Of a DNA stretch of 49,279 nt, positions 25,448 to 32,772 are shown piece after piece. The stretch spans positions 1 to 49,279 of the forward strand of contig NZ_WOEZ01000230.1 in NCBI RefSeq assembly GCF_013177735.1, given 5' to 3'. How positions within the stretch are numbered: the stretch's first letter is position 1; the number at the start of each line of letters is the position of its first letter. Made by a program: the position numbers and the translations under genes. The notes under the pieces were generated by a model. It had not been told where the DNA came from. It saw only the letters and a list, made by a program, of their open reading frames with translations, and searched no databases. The stretch is from Paraburkholderia elongata (GTDB lineage: Bacteria; Pseudomonadota; Gammaproteobacteria; Burkholderiales; Burkholderiaceae).

Positions 25448-26008
25448 TCAGACCGTCATGATCTCGGCTTCTTTGGTCACTACCAGTTTGTCGATTTCCG
25501 TGACGAACTTGTCCGTCAGTTTCTGAACGTCGTCACCTGCACGGCGCTCGTCATCTTCAGAAATTTCCTTGTCTTTCACGAGCTTCTTCAGTTGCTCGTT
25601 TGCATCACGGCGCAGGTTGCGAACAGCGACCTTGGCCGTTTCCGCTTCGCTCTTGACCACTTTGGTCAGTTCGCGACGGCGTTCTTCGGTCAGCGCGGGC
25701 ATCGGCACGCGGATCACGTCGCCTTGCGTCGCCGGGTTCAGACCGAGGTCCGACTCGCGGATCGCCTTTTCGACGACCTGGACCATCTTCTTTTCCCACG
25801 GCTGCACGCCGATCGTGCGTGCGTCGATCAGCGTCAGGTTCGCGACCTGCGAAATCGGCACCGGCGAACCGTAGTAATCGCATTGGATGTGATCGAGCAG
25901 GCCCGTGTGTGCACGGCCCGTGCGGATTTTCGACAGGTCGTTCTTGAACGCGTCGATGGAACGCTGCATCTTTTGTTCAGCGCCCTTCCTGATATCAGCC
26001 ACAGACAT
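25448..26008 (-). CDS. frr: Ribosome recycling factor
   Basis: RRF splits the post-termination ribosome together with EF-G. The 186-residue protein matches the family length (about 185). Its two-domain L shape is recognisable from MSVADIRKGAEQKMQRSIDA, the KIRTGRAHTGLLDHI hinge region, and the globular-domain segment QPWEKKMVQVVEKAI. The C-terminal helix includes DERRAGDDVQKLTDKFV. It follows pyrH after 100 bases in the conserved rpsB-tsf-pyrH-frr order. A ribosome-binding GGAGG lies just ahead of the ATG. Confidence 0.98.
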   Translation of the reverse strand: MSVADIRKGAEQKMQRSIDAFKNDLSKIRTGRAHTGLLDHIQCDYYGSPVPISQVANLTLIDARTIGVQPWEKKMVQVVEKAIRESDLGLNPATQGDVIRVPMPALTEERRRELTKVVKSEAETAKVAVRNLRRDANEQLKKLVKDKEISEDDERRAGDDVQKLTDKFVTEIDKLVVTKEAEIMTV

Positions 26009-26108
26009 TTTTAAACCTCCGAACTTTCAAAACGGTGCGAGCCGGCCAGCGCGCACACTATGCGGCGGCCTGGGCTCGCGTTAAAGCCCACGTTATGTGA
26101 ACGAGAGT

Positions 26109-26822
26109 TTACACGTGGACGAGGGTGCCCTCGTCCTCGCCTAGTACGATGCGCTTGAGCGCGCCCGGCTTGACGATCGAAAACACCCGGATCGGCAGCT
26201 TCTGGTCGCGGCACAGCGCGAACGCCGTGGCGTCCATCACCTGCAGATTGCGGCCGATCGCTTCGTCGAAGCTGATCGTGGCGTAACGGGTCGCACTCGG
26301 GTCTTTCTTGGGGTCGGCAGAATAGACGCCGTCCACCTTGGTGGCCTTCAGCACCACTTCCGCGCCGACTTCCGAGCCGCGCAGCGCGGCGGCCGTATCC
26401 GTCGTGAAGAACGGATTGCCGGTACCGGCCGCGAAAATCACGACTTTGCCTTCCTCGAGCTGGCGAATCGCGCGGGGCCGGATGTACGGCTCGACCACCT
26501 GGTCCATGCGCAGCGCGGATTGCACGCGCGCTTCGATACCGGCGTGGCGCATTGCGTCCTGCAGCGCCAGCGCATTCATCATGGTGGCCAGCATGCCCAT
26601 GTAGTCAGCCGTGGCGCGATCCATACCGGCCGCGCCGCCCGCCACGCCGCGGAAAATATTGCCGCCGCCGATCACCACGGCCAGCTGCGTTCCGAGACGG
26701 ACCACTTCGGCCACGTCCGCTACCATTCGTTCGATGGTTGCACGATTGATGCCAAAGGCATCGTCGCCCATCAGAGCTTCACCGGAGAGTTTGAGCAGGA
26801 CGCGTTTATAGGCAGTGGGCAT
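26109..26822 (-). CDS. pyrH: UMP kinase
   Basis: PyrH phosphorylates UMP to UDP and is the bacterial hexameric type, activated by GTP and inhibited by UTP. The 237-residue protein has the amino-acid kinase fold. Visible motifs are KRVLLKLSGEALMG (about 6-19), VIGGGNIFRG, GMLATMMNALALQD, and FAAGTGNPFFTTDTAAALRG for nucleotide binding. Length is standard. It lies between tsf and frr. The 218-base tsf-pyrH gap contains a GC-rich dyad (GACCGCGGC at 26979 with GCCGCGGGTC at 27001) but no clear promoter. Confidence 0.98.
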   Translation of the reverse strand: MPTAYKRVLLKLSGEALMGDDAFGINRATIERMVADVAEVVRLGTQLAVVIGGGNIFRGVAGGAAGMDRATADYMGMLATMMNALALQDAMRHAGIEARVQSALRMDQVVEPYIRPRAIRQLEEGKVVIFAAGTGNPFFTTDTAAALRGSEVGAEVVLKATKVDGVYSADPKKDPSATRYATISFDEAIGRNLQVMDATAFALCRDQKLPIRVFSIVKPGALKRIVLGEDEGTLVHV

Positions 26823-26978
26823 AGGGGGTATCCAGATCGCGCAGAACAGGGCAACAACAAGGGACTAATGTAGGGGTGAAATACTGATTCGGGCAAGCGT
26901 CGCCAAATTGGCGAACCCTAGGGCTCGCCAGCGGCGTGCGCCACGAGGGTCACCCGCGCGCAGCCTTGCGGCGCCGCC

Positions 26979-27010
26979 GACCGCGGCAAAGTCTTGCTCC
27001 GCCGCGGGTC
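26979..27010. other. GC-rich dyad in the tsf-pyrH gap
   Basis: GACCGCGGC (26979-26987) pairs with GCCGCGG-GTC (27001-27010), with one bulged base and a 13-base loop. No U run follows. It may be a processing or partial termination point after tsf, or may be chance in GC-rich DNA. Confidence 0.35.
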
Positions 27011-27040
27011 CAGCGGTACTAACTGAAACTTAAACGAGGC

Positions 27041-27922
27041 TTATTGTTGCTTTGCAGCAGCGACTTGAGCCGCCACTTCAGCTGCGAAGTCGTCCTGCTT
27101 CTTCTCGATGCCTTCGCCGACCACGAACAACGCGAACTTCTGCACGCTCGAGTTGCCGGCCTTCAGCATCTGTTCGATCGTCTGCTTGTCGTTCTTAACG
27201 AACGTCTGGTTCAGCAGCGACACTTCCTTCAGATACTTCTGCACGCTGCCGTCGACCATCTTGGCGACGATTTCAGCCGGCTTGCCCGATTCAGCAGCCT
27301 TCTGTTCAGCAATGCTGCGTTCCTTGGCGATCAGATCCGCCGGCACGTCGTCCGACGACAGCGAGACCGGCTTCATAGCGGCGATGTGCATTGCCACGTC
27401 CTTGCCGATCTGCTCGTCCGCGCCGGTGTACTCGACCAGCACGCCGATACGGGTGCCGTGCAGGTACGCTGCCAGCTTGTTAGCCGTGTCGAAACGCACG
27501 AAACGGCGGATCGACAGGTTTTCACCGATCTTGCCGACCAGTGCCAGGCGCACCGCGTCGACCGTCGAGCCGTCCAGCGGCAGTGCCGACAGCGCAGCGA
27601 CGTCAGCCGGGTTTTGCGTAGCGACCAGTTCAGCGACCGTCTTCGAGAAAGCCAGGAAGTCGTCGTTCTTCGAAACGAAGTCGGTTTCGCAGTTCAGTTC
27701 GACCAGCGAACCAGCATTGCCGCCGATGAACGATGCGACCACGCCTTCAGCCGTCACGCGCGACGCTGCCTTGCTGGCCTTGTTGCCCAGCTTCACGCGC
27801 AGCAGCTCTTCAGCGCGCGCCATGTCGCCATCGGCTTCCGTCAGCGCCTTCTTGCATTCCATCATCGGCGCGTCGGTCTTTGCGCGCAGTTCTGCAACCA
27901 TGCTTGCGGTAATTGCCGCCAT
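27041..27922 (-). CDS. tsf: Elongation factor Ts
   Basis: EF-Ts exchanges GDP for GTP on EF-Tu. The 293-residue protein starts MAAITASMVAELRAKTDAP. It holds the signature TDAPMMECKKALTEADGD in the N-terminal UBA-like domain, and the core-domain motif ELNCETDFVSKNDDF that contacts EF-Tu. Length is normal for betaproteobacteria. Two ATG codons stand in tandem; the second (27922) has AGGAG at a better distance (six bases), so I chose it. It follows rpsB, with an intrinsic terminator between the two genes that should lower tsf expression relative to rpsB. Confidence 0.98.
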   Translation of the reverse strand: MAAITASMVAELRAKTDAPMMECKKALTEADGDMARAEELLRVKLGNKASKAASRVTAEGVVASFIGGNAGSLVELNCETDFVSKNDDFLAFSKTVAELVATQNPADVAALSALPLDGSTVDAVRLALVGKIGENLSIRRFVRFDTANKLAAYLHGTRIGVLVEYTGADEQIGKDVAMHIAAMKPVSLSSDDVPADLIAKERSIAEQKAAESGKPAEIVAKMVDGSVQKYLKEVSLLNQTFVKNDKQTIEQMLKAGNSSVQKFALFVVGEGIEKKQDDFAAEVAAQVAAAKQQ

Positions 27923-28062
27923 CATTTGCTCCTTGAGTTCCGTCTGTCACACGCCGCCCGGACTTCGATACCGGCGGCAAGAATTCGTTTCAACGTCGCA
28001 CGTATTTTTTACGGACTACGCTCAGGCACTGCTCACAGCACACCACTACTTTGTCGCGGCTT

Positions 28063-28096
28063 AAAAAAAGGGGGCCTGTAGAAAGCCCCCTTTTTT
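28063..28096 (-). terminator. Intrinsic terminator or attenuator between rpsB and tsf
   Basis: GGGGGC (28070-28075) and GCCCCC (28085-28090) form the stem core, extended by A/T pairing of a seven-base A run and a six-base T run. On the minus strand a U tract follows the hairpin directly. It lies inside the rpsB-tsf unit, about 20 bases after the rpsB stop. Confidence 0.88.
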
Positions 28097-28114
28097 GCCG
28101 GACACGGGGCAGCT

Positions 28115-28867
28115 TTACGCTTCCGGGTTGACCTCGACGAACTCGTCGCCGTCACCACCGCGAGCAGCTTGCACCACTTCGTTGACCGAGTTAGCACGGC
28201 CTTCGAGAATCGCGTCAGCCACGCCAGCCGTGTACAGAGCGACAGCCTTCGAAGCGTCGTCGTTACCCGGGATCACGTAGTCGATGCCTTCCGGCGAGTG
28301 GTTCGTGTCGACCACGGCGATGACCGGAATGCCGAGCTTGTTAGCTTCGGTCACGGCAATCTTGTGGTAGCCGACGTCGACCACGAAGATCGCGTCCGGA
28401 ATACCGCCCATGTCCTTCACGCCGCCGATCGACTTTTGCAGCTTGGCCATTTCGCGTTCGAACAGGAGCGCTTCCTTCTTGCTCATTCGTTCGGTTTCGC
28501 CTGCTTCCAGCGCTGCTTCCATGTCCTTCAGGCGCTTGATCGAGACCTTCAGCGTCTTGAAGTTGGTCAGCATGCCGCCGAGCCAGCGTGCGTTGACGAA
28601 AGGCATGCCAGCGCGTTGCGCTTCTTCAGCGATCGTGTCGCGCGATTGACGCTTCGTGCCGACGAACAGGATCGTGCCGCGATTGGCTGCCAGTTGACGC
28701 GCATACTTCAGCGCGTCGTTGTACATCGGCAGCGTCTTTTCGAGGTTGATAATGTGAATCTTGTTGCGATGGCCGAAAATGAAGGGGGCCATCTTCGGGT
28801 TCCAGAAGCGCGTTTGGTGACCGAAGTGGACACCGGCTTCCAGCATTTGACGCATGGTAACTGCCAT
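28115..28867 (-). CDS. rpsB: 30S ribosomal protein S2
   Basis: S2 is a late-assembling small-subunit protein that helps bind S1. The 250-residue protein shows the family signatures MRQMLEAGVHFGHQTRFWNP (about 5-24), NARWLGGMLTNFKTLKVSI (about 91-109) and PDAIFVVDVGYHKIAVTEAN, with a short acidic C-terminus. It is the first gene of the large minus-strand cluster. The leader between the upstream promoter and the ATG is long, about 260 bases, which is consistent with autoregulation by S2 as known in E. coli. Confidence 0.98.
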   Translation of the reverse strand: MAVTMRQMLEAGVHFGHQTRFWNPKMAPFIFGHRNKIHIINLEKTLPMYNDALKYARQLAANRGTILFVGTKRQSRDTIAEEAQRAGMPFVNARWLGGMLTNFKTLKVSIKRLKDMEAALEAGETERMSKKEALLFEREMAKLQKSIGGVKDMGGIPDAIFVVDVGYHKIAVTEANKLGIPVIAVVDTNHSPEGIDYVIPGNDDASKAVALYTAGVADAILEGRANSVNEVVQAARGGDGDEFVEVNPEA

Positions 28868-29345
28868 GAAAATCTCCGCGAGGGTTGGGTCTTAAGGCGG
28901 CTGCCGTATCGGCCGCGCTGCCAGTTGTGCTCATTTATTGCACTTTCTGGCTGAACGCGACGGACACCCTGGGTGCGCCGGCTTGCGAGTCTGCTGCCTT
29001 GGTACTGCCCCATCCTGTAGCGCAGGCAACTATCGCTACGGGAAGCCTTTCCTGCCAGTTTGCTCCCCGCTTGGCTCCCATTAGAACAGCCAATAGAGCA
29101 ACAAAATAAGACAGGGATCGACTTAGCCAAAGATTATAGCACGTGACTATCGGTCGGCTCAACCCGCGCGGTAGCTCCGGGTCGCCGCAGCCGGTTGCAC
29201 CCGGGCGCTTGCCGCCGCCATCAGCAAGCCGCCCGCAATCCGCCGCGAACATGGGAGCGAAAGGCGCCAACCCTCTCGCAAAACCCTGCGGCAGGCGGAA
29301 TATGGTGCGATAATCTTCCAATAAATTGCATTTCAGGCCCGACTC
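28868..29345. other. Divergent rpsB/map region with long rpsB leader
   Basis: This 478-base region has no plausible gene. Minus strand: the rpsB promoter at 29133-29162 and a leader with no start codon in good context until rpsB. Plus strand: GATAAT at 29309-29314, 31 bases before the map ATG, is a possible -10 with no good -35. The leader probably holds an S2 autoregulatory fold, but I could not recognise a known motif by eye. Confidence 0.5.
29133..29162 (-). promoter_or_regulatory. Promoter of the rpsB-tsf cluster
   Basis: On the minus strand TTGAGC (29157-29162) and a perfect TATAAT (29133-29138) are spaced by 18 bases. This is the best promoter match in the region and faces rpsB. The transcript would carry a leader of about 260 bases. 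Confidence 0.75.
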
Positions 29346-30155
29346 ATGGCTATTACGCTCAAAAACGAACACGATATCGCGCAGATGCGCGTCGCCTGCA
29401 AGCTCGCTAGCGAAGTGCTCGACTACATTACGCCGTTCGTCACGGCCGGCATCACGACCGGCGAGCTCGACCGGCTGTGTCACGAATACATGCTCAAGGA
29501 ACAAGGCACGATTCCGGCGCCGCTGAATTATCAGCCGCCCGGCTATCCGCCCTACCCGAAAGCCACCTGCATTTCGGTGAACGACGTGATCTGCCACGGC
29601 ATTCCGGGCGACAAGACGCTGAAGAACGGCGACGCGCTGAATATCGACGTCACGGTGATCAAGGAAGGCTATTTCGGCGACACCAGCCGGATGTTCATCG
29701 TCGGCGAAGGCTCGATCATGGCCAAACGCCTCGTGCAGACCACCTTCGAATGCATGTGGCTCGGCATCGATCAGGTGCGCCCGGGCGCCCATCTCGGCGA
29801 TATCGGCTACGCCATCCAGAAGCATGCCGAAGGGCAAGGCTACAGCGTGGTGCGCGAATATTGCGGCCACGGCATCGGCACGGTGTTCCACGAAGACCCG
29901 CAGATCCTGCACTATGGCCGTCCCGGCACCGGGCTCGAGTTGCAGACCGGCATGATCTTCACGATCGAGCCGATGATCAACGCCGGTCGGCGCGAGATCC
30001 GCACCATGCCGGACCAGTGGACCGTCAAGACCAAAGACCGTAGCCTGTCGGCACAGTGGGAACACACCATCCTCGTCACCGAAACCGGCTACGACGTGCT
30101 GACTGTCTCGGCCGGCACGCCCGCGCGTCCGCCGGTTGTCGCAGCCACGGCCTGA
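29346..30155 (+). CDS. map: Type I methionine aminopeptidase
   Basis: Map removes the initiator methionine after deformylation. The 269-residue pita-bread-fold protein has all five metal ligands: Asp101, Asp112, His175, Glu208 and Glu239. Substrate-contact His84 (CHGIPGD) and His182 (FHEDPQI) are also present. Length is typical for the bacterial type I enzyme, with a few extra C-terminal Ala/Pro residues. It is divergent from rpsB, the arrangement in many proteobacteria, and precedes glnD by 31 bases. Confidence 0.98.
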   Translation: MAITLKNEHDIAQMRVACKLASEVLDYITPFVTAGITTGELDRLCHEYMLKEQGTIPAPLNYQPPGYPPYPKATCISVNDVICHGIPGDKTLKNGDALNIDVTVIKEGYFGDTSRMFIVGEGSIMAKRLVQTTFECMWLGIDQVRPGAHLGDIGYAIQKHAEGQGYSVVREYCGHGIGTVFHEDPQILHYGRPGTGLELQTGMIFTIEPMINAGRREIRTMPDQWTVKTKDRSLSAQWEHTILVTETGYDVLTVSAGTPARPPVVAATA

Positions 30156-30186
30156 CCGACTTCCGACCTCCCTCGCCCACCTGCCA

Positions 30187-32766
30187 ATGAGTAGTGTTCC
30201 AGCCGTCGCCCAATCCCATGCCACGTCGCTCAAGGCAGACTATAAAGTGGCCAAAGCCCAGTTGCTGGAACGCTTCAAGACCGCCTCCAACGTCGACTCG
30301 CTGATGGCCGCTCTCTCGCGCGCCACGGACGAGTCGTTGCGCGCCGCCTGGAACACCTGTCAGCTGCCGCCCGAACTGGCCCTGCTGGCCGTCGGCGGTT
30401 ACGGGCGGGGCGAACTGGCGCCGCACTCCGACATCGACATTCTGGTCCTGTTGCCCGACGCGCCGATCGCGCATCTCGAAGCGCGGATCGAACGCTTTAT
30501 TAGCCTCGCGTGGGATTTAGGGCTCGAACTCGGCAGCAGTGTGCGCAGCGTGGCGCAATGTGTCGAAGAAGCCGCCAACGACGTCACCGTGCGCACCTCG
30601 CTGCTCGAAGCGCGGCGCATTACGGGCAGCGCCCCGCTCTTCGACGACTTTGTGAAGCGCTACCGCGAAACACTCGACCCGCGCGCGTTCTTCCAAGCCA
30701 AAGTGCTGGAAATGCGTCAACGGCACGCCAAGTTTCAGGACACGCCGTATTCGCTCGAACCGAACATCAAGGAAAGCCCGGGCGGTCTGCGCGATCTGCA
30801 ACTGATTCTGTGGATTACGCAGGCGGCGGGTTTCGGCAGCAGCTGGCGCGAGCTCGAAGCACGCGGCCTGATCACCGAGCGTGAAGCGCGTGAACTGCGT
30901 CGCAACGAAGGTTTCCTGAAAACGCTGCGTGCCCGGCTGCATGTGATCGCCGGCCGCCGCCAGGACATTCTGGTGTTCGACCTGCAAACGCCGGTAGCCG
31001 AAAGCTTCGGCTACAAGCCGACCGCGACCAAGCGCGCCAGCGAACAGTTGATGCGCCGCTATTACTGGTCCGCAAAGGCCGTTACGCAGCTCGCCACCAT
31101 CCTGATCCAGAACATCGAAGCGCAGCTTTTCCCCAACACGAGCGGCATCACGCGCGTGCTGTCGGACCGTTTCGTCGAGAAGCAGGGCATGCTGGAGATC
31201 GCCAGCGACGACGTATTCCAGCGTGAGCCGAACGCGATCCTCGAGGCTTTCCTGCTCTACGAACAGACGCCGGGCGTGAAGGGTTTGTCGGCGCGCACGC
31301 TGCGCGCGATCTACAACGCCCGCGATGTGATGGATCAGCATTGGCGGCGCGATCCGGAAAACGGGCGCCTGTTCATGGACATCCTGAAGCAGCCGGCCGG
31401 CATCACGCACGCGCTGCGCCTGATGAACCAGACCAGCGTGCTCGGGCGCTACCTGTTGAACTTCCGGCGCATTGTCGGACAGATGCAGCACGACCTTTAT
31501 CACGTCTACACGGTCGATCAGCACATCCTCATGGTGTTGCGTAATCTGCGCCGCTTCGCGGTAGCCGAGCACGCGCACGAATATCCGTTCTGCAGCCAGT
31601 TGATCGCCAATTTCGACCGGCCGTGGGTCTTGTACGTGGCGGCGCTGTTTCACGACATCGCCAAGGGCCGCGGTGGCGACCATTCCACGCTCGGCATGGC
31701 CGACGCACGGCGCTTTTGCCGTAACCATGGCATCGAGGGCGAGGACGGCGAACTGGTCGTCTGGCTGGTCCAGCAGCATCTGACCATGAGCCAGGTCGCG
31801 CAGAAACAGGACACGAGCGACCCCGAAGTCATCAAGCGGTTTGCCGAACTGGTCGGCAACGAACGCCGGCTGACCGCGCTTTACCTGCTGACCGTGGCCG
31901 ATATTCGCGGCACAAGCCCGAAAGTCTGGAACACGTGGAAAGGCAAGCTGCTCGAGGACCTCTACCGCGCGACCCTGGCGGTGCTCGGCGGCGCACGGCC
32001 TGACGCGCACTCCGAACTGAAGTCGCGCCAGGAAGAGGCGTTGGCCCTGCTGCGCCTCGAAACCGTGCCGGAAGGCGCGCAGAAGGCGCTGTGGGACAAG
32101 CTGGACATTGGCTACTTCCTGCGCCACGATGCGGCGGATATCGCATGGCAGACGCGCGTGCTGTACCGGCACGTCGAGACCGCGACGCCGATCGTGCGGG
32201 CGCGTCCTTCGCCGATCGGCGAAGCCCTTCAGGTGCTGGTGTATGTGAAAGACCAGCCCGATCTATTCGCCGGCATTTGTGCGTATTTCGACCGCAATGG
32301 CTTGTCAGTGCTCGATGCGCGGGTCAGCACGACCCGCCACGGGTACGCGCTCGATAATTTCCTCGTCGCACATACCGAAGAAGACGTGCATTATCGCGAT
32401 ATTGCCAATCTGGTCGAACAGGAACTGACCGCACGCCTCACGGGTGACGGCACCCTCCTCCCGGGACCGTCGAAAGGCCGTTTGTCACGGCTGTCGCGGA
32501 CCTTCCCTGTTACGCCGCGCGTCGATCTTCGGGCCGACGAGCGCGGCCAATATTACATCCTGTCCGTGTCTGCCAACGACCGGCCAGGCCTTCTTTATTC
32601 AATCGCGCGCGTGCTGGCCGAGCACCGGGTCGGCGTCGCGTCGGCGCGGATCAATACGCTCGGCGAACGCGTCGAAGACGTGTTCCTGCTGGATGGACAC
32701 GGTCTGTCGGACAACCGCCTGCAAATTCAGGTCGAGACCGAACTGCTGCGCGCGATTGCAGTGTGA
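30187..32766 (+). CDS. glnD: Bifunctional uridylyltransferase/uridylyl-removing enzyme
   Basis: GlnD senses glutamine and adds or removes UMP on PII proteins, controlling glutamine synthetase and nitrogen gene expression. The 859-residue protein has the nucleotidyltransferase motif GGYGRGEL with HSDID (about 70-84) and a PII-uridylyl region. An HD phosphohydrolase domain carries His489-Asp490 in FHDIAKGRGGDHS. Two C-terminal ACT domains follow (about 680-760 and 790-859; ANDRPGLLYSIARVLAEHRV in the second). All parts are intact. I chose the ATG giving MSSVPAVAQSHATS; the 17 residues upstream are unlikely to be translated. rluB follows after six bases. Confidence 0.97.
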   Translation: MSSVPAVAQSHATSLKADYKVAKAQLLERFKTASNVDSLMAALSRATDESLRAAWNTCQLPPELALLAVGGYGRGELAPHSDIDILVLLPDAPIAHLEARIERFISLAWDLGLELGSSVRSVAQCVEEAANDVTVRTSLLEARRITGSAPLFDDFVKRYRETLDPRAFFQAKVLEMRQRHAKFQDTPYSLEPNIKESPGGLRDLQLILWITQAAGFGSSWRELEARGLITEREARELRRNEGFLKTLRARLHVIAGRRQDILVFDLQTPVAESFGYKPTATKRASEQLMRRYYWSAKAVTQLATILIQNIEAQLFPNTSGITRVLSDRFVEKQGMLEIASDDVFQREPNAILEAFLLYEQTPGVKGLSARTLRAIYNARDVMDQHWRRDPENGRLFMDILKQPAGITHALRLMNQTSVLGRYLLNFRRIVGQMQHDLYHVYTVDQHILMVLRNLRRFAVAEHAHEYPFCSQLIANFDRPWVLYVAALFHDIAKGRGGDHSTLGMADARRFCRNHGIEGEDGELVVWLVQQHLTMSQVAQKQDTSDPEVIKRFAELVGNERRLTALYLLTVADIRGTSPKVWNTWKGKLLEDLYRATLAVLGGARPDAHSELKSRQEEALALLRLETVPEGAQKALWDKLDIGYFLRHDAADIAWQTRVLYRHVETATPIVRARPSPIGEALQVLVYVKDQPDLFAGICAYFDRNGLSVLDARVSTTRHGYALDNFLVAHTEEDVHYRDIANLVEQELTARLTGDGTLLPGPSKGRLSRLSRTFPVTPRVDLRADERGQYYILSVSANDRPGLLYSIARVLAEHRVGVASARINTLGERVEDVFLLDGHGLSDNRLQIQVETELLRAIAV

Positions 32767-32772
32767 GATTTC

